Below are positions 32,811 to 41,984 of a DNA stretch of 64,000 nt, in pieces (positions within the stretch are counted from its first letter, which is position 1; every line of letters starts with the position of its first letter). Source of the stretch: CAZDXB01 sp964509335 (GTDB lineage Bacteria; Bacteroidota; Ignavibacteria; Kapaibacteriales; UBA2268); the NCBI GenBank assembly GCA_964509335.1, contig CAZDXB010000002.1, positions 1 through 64,000 of the forward strand. The letters run 5' to 3'. Below the pieces are notes generated by a model. The model was not told where the DNA came from, searched no databases, and saw only the letters and a list, made by a program, of their open reading frames with translations. The translations under genes were made by a program, and so were the position numbers.

Positions 32811-32824
32811 AATTTACTCCTAAT

Positions 32825-33133
32825 TTAAACTTTCACTTCCACGTCAACGCCGGCAGGCAACTCAAGTCGCATCAAAGCGTCTATCGTCTTTTGCGACGAA
32901 CTAAATATATCAATCAACCTCTTGTGTATCCTAGCTTCAAACTGCTCTCTCGACTTGTTGTCCACGTGCGGAGAACGATTGACCGTAAAAACCGACCTCC
33001 TCGTCGGAAGAGGTATCGGTCCGGAAACAAACGCTCCCGTCTGATTTACCGTCCTCACTATTCTTTCACTCGACTTATCGATTAAATTATGGTCGTATGA
33101 CCTTAGCTTTATTCTTATTCTCTGAGTCGCCAC
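32825..33133 (-). CDS. rpsJ: Ribosomal protein S10 (NusE)
   Basis: This 102-residue S10 begins ATQRIRIKLRSYDHNLIDKS and has SGPIPLPTRRSVFTVNRSPH, then SREQFEARIHKRLIDI. S10 also serves as NusE, linking ribosome and RNA polymerase through NusG (gene at 48325). It opens the S10 gene string, 56 bases after tuf, so the str and S10 groups are joined. Confidence 0.97.
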   Translation of the reverse strand: MATQRIRIKLRSYDHNLIDKSSERIVRTVNQTGAFVSGPIPLPTRRSVFTVNRSPHVDNKSREQFEARIHKRLIDIFSSSQKTIDALMRLELPAGVDVEVKV

Positions 33134-33189
33134 TTTTATCTCCTAATTGCTCCTTAGTCTCAATAAATTATTCGGCGTAATTCAAAAGA

Positions 33190-34401
33190 TTATTCTATTA
33201 TTTTAGTTACTACGCCTGCTCCTACCGTTCTACCGCCTTCGCGAATAGCGAATCTCAAACCTTCTTCCATCGCTACCTGCGTAATTAGCTCGACCGTTAA
33301 ATTATCAACGTTGTCGCCTGGCATAATCATCTCTACGCCCCCAGGCAAATGCAATTGACCGGTAACGTCGGTAGTTCTAAAGTAAAACTGCGGTCTGTAG
33401 CCGCTAAAGAACGGAGTATGTCGTCCGCCTTCTTCCTTTTTTAGCACGTAAACCTGAGCGTGAAACTTATGGTGAGGAGTTATCGAACCGGGTTTAGATA
33501 TTACCATTCCTCTTTCCAAATCGTTCTTATCGACGCCTCTCAACAACAATCCAACGTTGTCGCCGGCTCGTCCTTCGTCCAATAACTTTCTGAACATTTC
33601 TATTCCGGTTACCGTCGTCTTCTTATGCAACCCAAATCCTACTATCTCTACTTCCTCGTTCAAGTTGACAATTCCTCTTTCAACTCTACCGGTTCCAACA
33701 GTTCCTCTACCGGTAATCGAGAAAACGTCCTCTACCGGCATCAAGAAAGGCTTCTCGGTATCGCGGTCGGGCGTCGGAATGTAATCGTCCATTACGTCTA
33801 ACAATTCGTATATCGGCTTCAAATTCTCGTCGTCAACCGGAGTGTCCTCGTCGGTTCCGGCTTCCAAAGCCTTTAGAGCCGAACCTTTGATAATTGGAAT
33901 ATCGTCGCCCGGATATTCATATTTATCCAACAACTCTCTCAATTCCATCTCGATTAACTCCAACAACTCGGGGTCGGCAATGTCAACTTTATTCAAAAAG
34001 ACTACTATTCTTGGAACGTTAACTTGATAAGCCAAGAGAATATGCTCTCTCGTTTGAGGCATTGGTCCGTCGTCTCCGGCAACCACCAAAATAGCTCCGT
34101 CCATTTGAGCCGCTCCAGTTATCATATTTTTAATATAATCGGCGTGACCCGGACAATCCACGTGAGCGTAGTGCCTTTTTTCCGTTTCATATTCAACGTG
34201 CGCCGTAGCGATTGTTATACCGCGTTCTTTTTCTTCGGGCGCATTATCGATTGAATCGAAAGATCTTACTTGCGTGCTTGTGCCCTTTTTAGCCAGAGCC
34301 ATAGTCATCGCCGCCGTTAGCGTGGTTTTACCGTGGTCAACGTGACCGATTGTGCCTATATTCAAGTGAGGCTTTGAACGATCAAATTTCTCCTTAGCCA
34401 T
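33190..34401 (-). CDS. tuf: Elongation factor Tu
   Basis: This 403-residue EF-Tu has the P-loop GHVDHGKT, the EKERGITI effector region, DCPGHADY, NKVD and SALKALE nucleotide motifs, and the domain 3 ending. It delivers aminoacyl-tRNA to the ribosome. It lies between fusA and rpsJ. The other common site for a tuf gene, between tRNA-Thr and tRNA-Trp, is empty in this window, so this may be the only copy. Confidence 0.98.
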   Translation of the reverse strand: MAKEKFDRSKPHLNIGTIGHVDHGKTTLTAAMTMALAKKGTSTQVRSFDSIDNAPEEKERGITIATAHVEYETEKRHYAHVDCPGHADYIKNMITGAAQMDGAILVVAGDDGPMPQTREHILLAYQVNVPRIVVFLNKVDIADPELLELIEMELRELLDKYEYPGDDIPIIKGSALKALEAGTDEDTPVDDENLKPIYELLDVMDDYIPTPDRDTEKPFLMPVEDVFSITGRGTVGTGRVERGIVNLNEEVEIVGFGLHKKTTVTGIEMFRKLLDEGRAGDNVGLLLRGVDKNDLERGMVISKPGSITPHHKFHAQVYVLKKEEGGRHTPFFSGYRPQFYFRTTDVTGQLHLPGGVEMIMPGDNVDNLTVELITQVAMEEGLRFAIREGGRTVGAGVVTKIIE

Positions 34402-34452
34402 TGTAAAGCTCCTTATAATTCTTTAATAAAATTTAATACTCTATTTTTATGT

Positions 34453-36495
34453 TTATTTAATTATTTGTTCGTAATGCGAGAACATCATCGAATAACTCGC
34501 TCTTCCCTGCGTTAAAGACCTAAGATTCGTAACGTATCCGAACATTTCCGAAAGGGGCGCAGTCCCCTTAATAATCTGCATCGGACCTTGCTGAGTTATT
34601 CCCGTTACCTTCCCCCCTCTGGAATTAAAATCTGAAATAACGTCTCCTACGTAATTTTCCGGTGAAATAATCTCAACCTCGAAAATCGGCTCCAGCATTA
34701 TTGGGTCGGCTTTGCTTAAACCTTCCCTTACCGCCGCCGAAGAAGCGAAAATATAAGCGGTTTCGCTGGAATTATCGACGTTGTATTCGCCGTCTATTAT
34801 ATCTATCCTTGCGTCTATCATCGGATAACCGTTCGGCCCTACCTGCATCGATTCCTTTACGCTTTTCTCTATAACGTTATGAAACTCCTTCGGAACCTTC
34901 TCCTCGCTCAACAAATTCGCCACTTCAATTCCTCTTCCTCTCTCGTTCGGTTTTACTTCAATCTTAATCTTGGCAAACTGTTTCTTGTCTCCTATCATCT
35001 TATTTATCATTCCCGTTTGCTTTACCGAAGAAGTTACCGTCTCCCTGTAAGAAACTTGCGGCTTTCCGACTCTCGCTTCAATATCGAACTCCCTTTTCAA
35101 CCTATCGATTACCACTTCCAAATGTAACTCGCCGACTCCGCTCAAAATCAGTTCGCCGCTTTCCTCGTCCGTCTTTAACCTTAAAGTCGGGTCTTCTTCG
35201 ACGAATTTGTTAATAGCTTCAATCAGCTTCTCCCTTTCGGCTAAAGTCTTCGCTTCAACCTTCTGATTGATAACCGGCTCCGAAAACTGTATCTTCTCGT
35301 ACATTATAGGATTCTTTTGGTCGCAAAGCGTATCGCCGGTTCTCGTCAATCGCAATCCCGGCGCGGCGCATATCTCCCCGGCTCCTACTTCCTTTATTTC
35401 CTCGCGCTTGTTCGAAAAAATCATCAAAATCCTGTTAATTTTCTCTCTCTTACCAACCGCGGCGTTCAAAACGTTTTCGCCTACCTTCAACTTGCCGGAA
35501 TAAATTCGCAAAAAAGTAACTCTACCGACAAAAGAATCGGTCAAAATCTTGAAAGCAAGCGCCGAAAATGAAGCGTCGTCGCTCGGGTCTCTGCTTAAAC
35601 TCTTCTCTTGATTTTTCGGGTCGAAACCGTCGAAATACTTAACCTCCAAAGGCGAAGGCAGATAATCAATTACCGCGTTCATTAGCGGTTGGACCCCGAT
35701 ATTCTTCAAAGAAGAACCGCACAAAACAGGCTGAAGTTTCAAGTCCAAAACGCCTTTCCTCAATCCTCGCTTGATTTCCTCGACCGTTAGCTCTTTACCG
35801 TCCAAATACTTCTCTAACAGCTCGTCGTCGTTTTCCGCGGCAGCTTCCACCATTTCGCGTCTTCGGTTTTCAGCCAATTCCTTGTAATCGTCCGGAATAT
35901 CGCCTACGCTATACTCGGCGCCAAAGGAATCGGTATCGTAATAAACCGCTTTCATATCCATAAGGTCTATAATACCTTCAAACTTATCCTCGGCTCCAAT
36001 GGGAATCTCGACTGCGACTGGATTCGCGTCAAACTTGTCTCTCATCATATCCAAGACGCGAAAAAAGTCCGCTCCGAGCCTATCCATCTTGTTTACGTAG
36101 GTTATCCTCGGGACGCGATACATATCCGCCTGTCTCCAAACCGTTTCGGATTGAGGCTCGACGCCTCCAACGGCGCAAAACAAAGCAATCGCTCCGTCTA
36201 GCACCCTCAAAGACCTTTGAACCTCTGCCGTAAAATCAACGTGCCCGGGAGTATCGATAATGTTAATCTGATAATCATTCCAAAAACAGGTTGTCGCCGC
36301 CGACATAATAGTAATGCCTCGCTCTCTCTCTTGCTCCATATAATCCATAAACGCTGTGCCGTCGTCAACCTCGCCTATCTTATGCAAATAGCCGGTGTAA
36401 AACAACATCCTCTCGGTTGTCGTTGTTTTGCCGGCGTCTATATGAGCCATTATGCCGATATTTCGTATTTTCATTTTTTTTGACGGCAACGACAT
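34453..36495 (-). CDS. fusA: Elongation factor G
   Basis: This 680-residue translocase has AHIDAGKTTTTERMLFYTG, ERERGITIMSAATTCFW, IIDTPGHVDF and VNKMDRLGADF in the G domain, and later AYIFASSAAVREGLSKADP and domain V. It moves tRNAs and mRNA after peptide transfer. It lies 47 bases after rpsG and 51 before tuf. The first Met gives MSLPSKKMKIRN; Met 8 is a possible alternative start. Confidence 0.97.
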   Translation of the reverse strand: MSLPSKKMKIRNIGIMAHIDAGKTTTTERMLFYTGYLHKIGEVDDGTAFMDYMEQERERGITIMSAATTCFWNDYQINIIDTPGHVDFTAEVQRSLRVLDGAIALFCAVGGVEPQSETVWRQADMYRVPRITYVNKMDRLGADFFRVLDMMRDKFDANPVAVEIPIGAEDKFEGIIDLMDMKAVYYDTDSFGAEYSVGDIPDDYKELAENRRREMVEAAAENDDELLEKYLDGKELTVEEIKRGLRKGVLDLKLQPVLCGSSLKNIGVQPLMNAVIDYLPSPLEVKYFDGFDPKNQEKSLSRDPSDDASFSALAFKILTDSFVGRVTFLRIYSGKLKVGENVLNAAVGKREKINRILMIFSNKREEIKEVGAGEICAAPGLRLTRTGDTLCDQKNPIMYEKIQFSEPVINQKVEAKTLAEREKLIEAINKFVEEDPTLRLKTDEESGELILSGVGELHLEVVIDRLKREFDIEARVGKPQVSYRETVTSSVKQTGMINKMIGDKKQFAKIKIEVKPNERGRGIEVANLLSEEKVPKEFHNVIEKSVKESMQVGPNGYPMIDARIDIIDGEYNVDNSSETAYIFASSAAVREGLSKADPIMLEPIFEVEIISPENYVGDVISDFNSRGGKVTGITQQGPMQIIKGTAPLSEMFGYVTNLRSLTQGRASYSMMFSHYEQIIK

Positions 36496-36542
36496 TTTAA
36501 ACCTTAATCACTCTAATTGACAAAGAACAATTCTTAATATAT

Positions 36543-37010
36543 CTACCACTTAAAATGCGCGAAAGCTTTATTAGATTCCGCCATTCTATGAGTGTCTTCT
36601 CGTTTCTTTACCGAAGCGCCTTCTCCGTTGTAAGCGGCGATTAACTCGGAAGCCAATCTCTCCGCCATAGTTTTTTCCCGTCTCGCTCGTGCGTATCGCT
36701 TAATCCATCTTACCGCCAAAGTAACCTGCCTGTCTTGCCTAACTTCAACGGGAACTTGATAAGTCGCCCCGCCTACTCTTCTCGAACGAACTTCCGTTAC
36801 TGGCGCGACGTTTTTCAAAGCTTTTCTGTAAACATCCAACGGGTCTTTGTCCGTTCTCTCATGAATTACGTCGAACGAACCGTAAACTATCCGTCTCGCG
36901 ACGTTTTTCTTACCCTGCTGCATCATATTGTTTATCAGCTTTGTCACTAAGGCGTCGCGATACTTCGGATCCTTTATTACTCTTCTTTTCTCAGCGCTTT
37001 TCTTTCTCAT
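36543..37010 (-). CDS. rpsG: Ribosomal protein S7
   Basis: This 155-residue S7 starts RKKSAEKRRVIKDPKYRDAL and has VRSRRVGGATYQVPVEVRQ and RTMAERLASE-like EKTMAERLASELIAAYNGEG, ending with the HRMAESNKAFAHFKW helix. S7 organises the 30S head and the E site. It follows rpsL by 44 bases. Confidence 0.97.
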   Translation of the reverse strand: MRKKSAEKRRVIKDPKYRDALVTKLINNMMQQGKKNVARRIVYGSFDVIHERTDKDPLDVYRKALKNVAPVTEVRSRRVGGATYQVPVEVRQDRQVTLAVRWIKRYARARREKTMAERLASELIAAYNGEGASVKKREDTHRMAESNKAFAHFKW

Positions 37011-37054
37011 CGTTAAATTTATTTTTCCAGATTAATAATAATTTCTATTTAAAT

Positions 37055-37432
37055 TTATTTTTCCTTCGGCTTCTTAGCTCCGTACTTCGACCTTCCTCTC
37101 TTTCTATCGTCCACGCCTTGAGTGTCGGCGGCGCCTCTTACTATATGGTATCTTACGCCCGGCAAATCCTTTACTCTGCCGCCTCTTACATAAACAATAG
37201 AGTGCTCCTGAAGATTATGCCCTTCTCCCGGTATGTAAGCCGTAACTTCGAAACCGGAAGTTAAACGAACTCTCGCTACCTTCCTTAGCGCGGAATTCGG
37301 CTTCTTAGGAGTGGTGGTGTACACTCTCGTGCATACCCCTCTCCTTTGGGGACATCTATTTAAGGCGACCGATTTACTCTTCGCCTTTGTTCTTTTCCTC
37401 GGTTTCTTTATCAGCTGGTTAATTGTTGGCAT
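37055..37432 (-). CDS. rpsL: Ribosomal protein S12
   Basis: This 125-residue S12 begins PTINQLIKKPRKRTKAKSKS and has VYTTTPKKPNSALRKVARV and RGGRVKDLPGVRYHIVRG. The Lys residues in these two loops, whose change gives streptomycin resistance, are the wild-type ones. S12 monitors decoding. It is the first gene of the str operon and has a promoter match at 37485-37516. Confidence 0.97.
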   Translation of the reverse strand: MPTINQLIKKPRKRTKAKSKSVALNRCPQRRGVCTRVYTTTPKKPNSALRKVARVRLTSGFEVTAYIPGEGHNLQEHSIVYVRGGRVKDLPGVRYHIVRGAADTQGVDDRKRGRSKYGAKKPKEK

Positions 37433-37484
37433 AATCCTCTACCAATCCTTTTATAATTTAACTTAATTTTTTTACCAGAGCTTG

Positions 37485-37516
37485 CAAAGATATATAATAT
37501 TCTTATAAAATACAAA
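37485..37516 (-). promoter_or_regulatory. Bacteroidota-type promoter of the str/S10/spc/alpha gene string
   Basis: TTTG (37513-37516) is followed after exactly 20 bases by TATCTTTG (37485-37492) on the minus strand, a full match to TTTG-N19/20-TAnnTTTG. The transcript would start about 45 bases before rpsL. The sequence just after the -7 box, CAAGCTCTG, matches that after the tRNA operon promoter. Confidence 0.75.
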
Positions 37517-37580
37517 CAATTTAAACTAAAATTTTCAATATTTTTTGATTAAAAAAAACCAAAACTTTTGTATCTCGAAA

Positions 37581-37614
37581 CAAAAGGCTGCCTTAACTAT
37601 CGCAAAGGCAGCCT
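37581..37614 (-). terminator. Intrinsic terminator of the rpoBC operon
   Basis: The ten-base arms AGGCTGCCTT (at 37605-37614 and 37585-37594, minus strand) form a stem around a ten-base loop, followed by TTTTGTTT. It lies 25 bases past the rpoC stop and upstream of the str promoter. Confidence 0.8.
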
Positions 37615-37638
37615 CTAACCAATTATTATTTTAATTCT

Positions 37639-40600
37639 TTACGAAATCGAAAGCAACTCCGAATCTCTCGCTCTTTGTTCTTCTATCCTTTTTTCCTCCT
37701 CGGTCGGTTCCTTCTCTTCTTCTTCTTTCCTGCCAAAGATATTCCCGATTTCGCTTTTTACGTTTATCCTTTGATACCCTCTCAAACCAGTGCCGGAAGG
37801 TATCAACTGCCCTAAAATAATATTCTCTTTCAATCCCACCAAGTTGTCGATTTTGCCGGCTACCGAAGCTTCGGACAACACTCTCGTCGTCTCTTGGAAA
37901 GAAGCCGCAGAAAGCCAACTCTCCGTCGATAGCGACGCTTGCGTGATTCCCAGCAATATCGGCTCGCCAATAGCCGGCTCGGCGGGACGGAATTTCGCAG
38001 TCTTTTTCTTTTTCTTCCTCATCCTTATATTTTCTTCTCTTACCATTCTTCGGTTTATTAGTTCGTTCTCCAAAAATTCCGTGTCGCCCGAATCGGTTAC
38101 TACCACTTGAGATTTGAGTTTCTCGTTCTCGTCGTAGAAATTAATCTTATCTATATTCTCGTTTTCAAGCATATCCGAATCGCCGGCGTCAACTATCCTT
38201 ACCTTTCTTAGCATCTGTCTTACAATAACCTCAATATGCTTATCGCTGATTTTAACGCCTTGCATTCGATATACTTCTTGTATCTCGTTCACCAAGTATT
38301 CCTGAACGGCGTTGGGACCTTTAATTCTCAATATATCGTGTGGATTAATAGAACCCTCGGTAATCTCTTCGCCTGCTTTTATGAAATCTTCGTCTTGAAC
38401 TAATATAAATTTGCCGACGGGGATTACGTATTCCATCTTCGTCTTTTCGTCTAACGAAGTTACGGTAATAACGTGTTGACCTCTCTTCGGCTTGCCGTAA
38501 GCGACTATGCCGTCGATTTCGGAAACGATAGCGGGATTCTGCGGCGCCCTTGCTTCGAACAATTCCGTAACTCTCGGCAGACCTCCTGTAATATCGCGCA
38601 TCCTTCCCAAATCTCTCGGTATCTTCACCAAAGGAGTTCCTAATCCGACTTCCTCGCCCTCTTCTACTCTCAATTGAGCTTTCGTCGGAATATTATATGT
38701 CTTAATCAAATTATCTTTATCGTCAACAATTTCTATCGCCGGCGACTTTCTTCTGTCCTTCGACTCAATTACCACTTTACTTATATGTCCAGTCTGTTCG
38801 TCGTTTATCTCTCGATAAGTAACGTTGGGCGACAAATCCTTAAATCTAATCCTTCCACCGTGCTCGGTAATAATCGACGAATTATAAGGGTCCCATTCGT
38901 AAATCATATCGCCCTTCTTAACCTTTTGCCCTTCTTTGACTTTCAGAACGGCTCCGTAAGTGGCGTCGTATCTTGTTAATACTCTGTTGCTGTCGGGCCC
39001 CATTACATTAATCGAACCTCTTCTGCTAACGACAACCTGAGTGTCTTCCTCGTCGTCGCCTTCTTTATATGTCAAATATCTCAAATTTTCAAATTCGATA
39101 ACGCCGTCAAACTTAGCTACTACCGACGACTGTGAAGCGATTAACGCCGCTGTGCCGCCAGTATGGAAAGTCCTTAGAGTCAGCTGAGTCCCCGGCTCGC
39201 CTATCGACTGTGAAGCGATTGTTCCAACCGACTCGCCAACGTCAATTAATTTGCCGGTCGCTAAATTCCTGCCGTAGCACCTGGCGCAAACTCCTTGACG
39301 AGATTCGCAGGTCAACACCGAACGAATCAAAACTGACTCAATTGAAGTAGCTTCGATTTTCGCCGCTATATCTTGGTCGATTCGCTGTCCGCCTTCGCAA
39401 AGCAACTCGTCGGTCAAAGGATCTATTACGTCTTCCAAAGCCACTCTGCCGAGTATTCTTTCGTACAAGGTCTCTTTTACCTCCTCGCCCTCTTTCAAAG
39501 CCGATAGCTCAACGCCTCTTATCGTGCCGCAATCCTGCTCGGTAACGATTACGTCCTGCGCTACGTCGTGCAATCTGCGAGTTAAATACCCAGCGTCCGC
39601 CGTCTTCAAAGCGGTGTCAGCCAAACCTTTTCTCGCGCCGTGCGTCGAAATGAAATACTCTAATATCGAAAGACCTTCTTTAAAGTTCGAAATAATCGGA
39701 TTCTCGATTAATTCGCCAGTCGAGCCGGACAAAGACTTCTTCGGTTTAGCCATCAAACCGCGCATCCCCGCCAACTGACGAATCTGCTCTTTGGAACCTC
39801 TGGCTTTAGAATCCATCATCATCCAAAATGGATTGAATCCCTGGTCGGCTTTCGCTAAATCAATATATAACTTGTCGGCGACTCTATTAGTAGCCGTTGA
39901 CCAAGTGTCGATTATCTTATTATATCTTTCGCCTGAACTAATAATACCGTTCTGATAAGCGAACTCAATTTCGTCTATTTTCTTTTGCGCTCTGCCGATA
40001 ATCTTCATCTTCTCTTCGGGCACCAAGACGTCAACAATACTTACAGTCAAACCGCCCTTTGTAGAATAATAAAACCCAATATCTTTCAGAGCGTCTAGAA
40101 ATTTTACGGTTCTCGCCAAACCGACCTTTCTAAAGCACATTCCAATTATTTGTCGGGAGCGTTTCTTAGCGAGCAACTCGTTTAAGAAACCGACTTCGTC
40201 GGGAAGTATTTCATTAAACAATGTCCTGCCCGCCGTTGTCTCAATCAACTCGCCGTTTATTCTTACTTTTATTTTCGCGTTAATATCCAAAGCGCCGCCG
40301 TCGTAAGCTATAACAACTTCCTCGGGAGAAGAAAAAACCTTGCCCTCGCCTTTGACGCCGCGCTTCAATTTGGTCATATAATAAACCCCCAAAACCATAT
40401 CCTGCGACGGCACCGCTATCGGGTCGCCGTTTTGAGTGTGCATTATATTATGCGGCGCGAGCATCAATAACATTGCCTCCAGTTGCGCTTCATAGCCAAT
40501 CGGTACGTGAACTGCCATCTGGTCGCCGTCAAAGTCGGCGTTAAACGCCGTGCAAACAAGCGGATGCAACTGAATAGCTTTTCCCTCTATCAAACGCGGT

Positions 40601-41937
40601 TGGAAAGCCTGAATGCCAAGCCTATGCAAGGTCGGCGCCCTGTTAAGCATTACCGGATGACCTTGTATAACCTTTTCGAGAATATCCCAAACTTCGTTGG
40701 TTTTCTTCTCTACCAACTTCTTGGCGCTCTTCACGGTTTTAACGTGCCCGCGCTCGATTAACTTCCTTATTATAAATGGCTTGAATAGCTCTACCGCCAT
40801 ATCCTTAGGCAAACCGCACTGATGTATTTTTAACTCCGGACCGACGACAATAACGGAACGACCGGAATAATCGACTCGCTTCCCGAGCAAGTTTTGTCTG
40901 AACCTTCCCGTTTTACCTTTCAAGGTGTCCGCCAAAGATTTCAAAGCTCTCTGCGATTCGCTTCTAACGGCTCTCCTACTGTTGTCGAAAAGCGCGTCCA
41001 CCGCTTCCTGAAGCATTCTTTTTTCATTTCTCAAAATAACCTCGGGAGCGCGAATATCTATTAATCTCTTCAACCTATTGTTTCTTATTATCACCCTACG
41101 ATACAAATCGTTTAAATCGGAAGTGGCAAAACGACCGCCCTCCAAAGGCACCAAAGGTCGTAAATCGGGCGGCGTTACCGGAATAATATCCAGCACCATC
41201 CACTCGGGCTGATTCGTAGCGTACTCGGGAGCCGCTTTCCTAAAAGAATCCAGAACGCGTAATCTCTTAAGTATATCCGCTTTTTTCTGTTGAGAAGTCT
41301 CTTCCCTCAATCTCGCTTTTAACTTATGATATAACTCTTTCGGTTTTATCCTCTTGAGCAACTCCTTAACCGCTTTGCCGCCAACGTAAGCGATAAACTT
41401 ATCGGGGTCTCCGTCGTCCAAAGCAAACTCTTCTTCGGGAAGCGAAGACATAATTTCTAGATATTGCTCCTCGGTCAACAAGTCCTTCTTTTGCAAACCA
41501 GTCTTGCCCGGCTGAACGACTATATAAGATTCGTAATAAACTACTCTTTCGATATCCTTAGTCGGCATCCCCAATATAGCGCTTAGCTTACTGGGCAACG
41601 CTCTCAAAAACCAAACGTGCACAACGGGAACGGCAAGCATAATATGCCCCATCCTCTCGCGACGCACGGACTTCTGAGTTACTTCAACCCCGCATCTATC
41701 GCAAACAATACCTTTATACCTTATCCTTTTGTATTTTCCGCAAGCGCACTCCCAATCCCTAATCGGACCGAAAATCTTCTCGCAGAACAAACCGTCCTTC
41801 TCGGGGCGGAAAGATCTATAATTTATAGTTTCCGGTTTGGTAACCTCGCCGTGAGACCTGTTCAAAATGTCGTCAGGCGAAGCTATCTTTATTGAAACGC
41901 TTGAAAAGCCTTTTCTTGGAATTTTTCTGCTATACAT
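37639..41937 (-). CDS. rpoC: RNA polymerase beta' subunit
   Basis: This 1432-residue subunit has the N-terminal zinc site (CACGKYKRIRYKGIVCDRCG), the active-site NADFDGDQMAVH that holds the catalytic Mg, the bridge-helix region, and a second zinc site (CESRQGVCARCYGRNLA). The opening block (FSSVSIKIASPDDILNRSHG) is of the kind found in Bacteroidota and Chlorobiota. It follows rpoB by 47 bases and ends with an acidic tail (EEEEKEPTEEEKRIEEQ). Confidence 0.98.
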   Translation of the reverse strand: MYSRKIPRKGFSSVSIKIASPDDILNRSHGEVTKPETINYRSFRPEKDGLFCEKIFGPIRDWECACGKYKRIRYKGIVCDRCGVEVTQKSVRRERMGHIMLAVPVVHVWFLRALPSKLSAILGMPTKDIERVVYYESYIVVQPGKTGLQKKDLLTEEQYLEIMSSLPEEEFALDDGDPDKFIAYVGGKAVKELLKRIKPKELYHKLKARLREETSQQKKADILKRLRVLDSFRKAAPEYATNQPEWMVLDIIPVTPPDLRPLVPLEGGRFATSDLNDLYRRVIIRNNRLKRLIDIRAPEVILRNEKRMLQEAVDALFDNSRRAVRSESQRALKSLADTLKGKTGRFRQNLLGKRVDYSGRSVIVVGPELKIHQCGLPKDMAVELFKPFIIRKLIERGHVKTVKSAKKLVEKKTNEVWDILEKVIQGHPVMLNRAPTLHRLGIQAFQPRLIEGKAIQLHPLVCTAFNADFDGDQMAVHVPIGYEAQLEAMLLMLAPHNIMHTQNGDPIAVPSQDMVLGVYYMTKLKRGVKGEGKVFSSPEEVVIAYDGGALDINAKIKVRINGELIETTAGRTLFNEILPDEVGFLNELLAKKRSRQIIGMCFRKVGLARTVKFLDALKDIGFYYSTKGGLTVSIVDVLVPEEKMKIIGRAQKKIDEIEFAYQNGIISSGERYNKIIDTWSTATNRVADKLYIDLAKADQGFNPFWMMMDSKARGSKEQIRQLAGMRGLMAKPKKSLSGSTGELIENPIISNFKEGLSILEYFISTHGARKGLADTALKTADAGYLTRRLHDVAQDVIVTEQDCGTIRGVELSALKEGEEVKETLYERILGRVALEDVIDPLTDELLCEGGQRIDQDIAAKIEATSIESVLIRSVLTCESRQGVCARCYGRNLATGKLIDVGESVGTIASQSIGEPGTQLTLRTFHTGGTAALIASQSSVVAKFDGVIEFENLRYLTYKEGDDEEDTQVVVSRRGSINVMGPDSNRVLTRYDATYGAVLKVKEGQKVKKGDMIYEWDPYNSSIITEHGGRIRFKDLSPNVTYREINDEQTGHISKVVIESKDRRKSPAIEIVDDKDNLIKTYNIPTKAQLRVEEGEEVGLGTPLVKIPRDLGRMRDITGGLPRVTELFEARAPQNPAIVSEIDGIVAYGKPKRGQHVITVTSLDEKTKMEYVIPVGKFILVQDEDFIKAGEEITEGSINPHDILRIKGPNAVQEYLVNEIQEVYRMQGVKISDKHIEVIVRQMLRKVRIVDAGDSDMLENENIDKINFYDENEKLKSQVVVTDSGDTEFLENELINRRMVREENIRMRKKKKKTAKFRPAEPAIGEPILLGITQASLSTESWLSAASFQETTRVLSEASVAGKIDNLVGLKENIILGQLIPSGTGLRGYQRINVKSEIGNIFGRKEEEEKEPTEEEKRIEEQRARDSELLSIS

Positions 41938-41984
41938 AAAAACGCCTCAAATTTATTATTAATTTTAAGACAATATTATCGTTA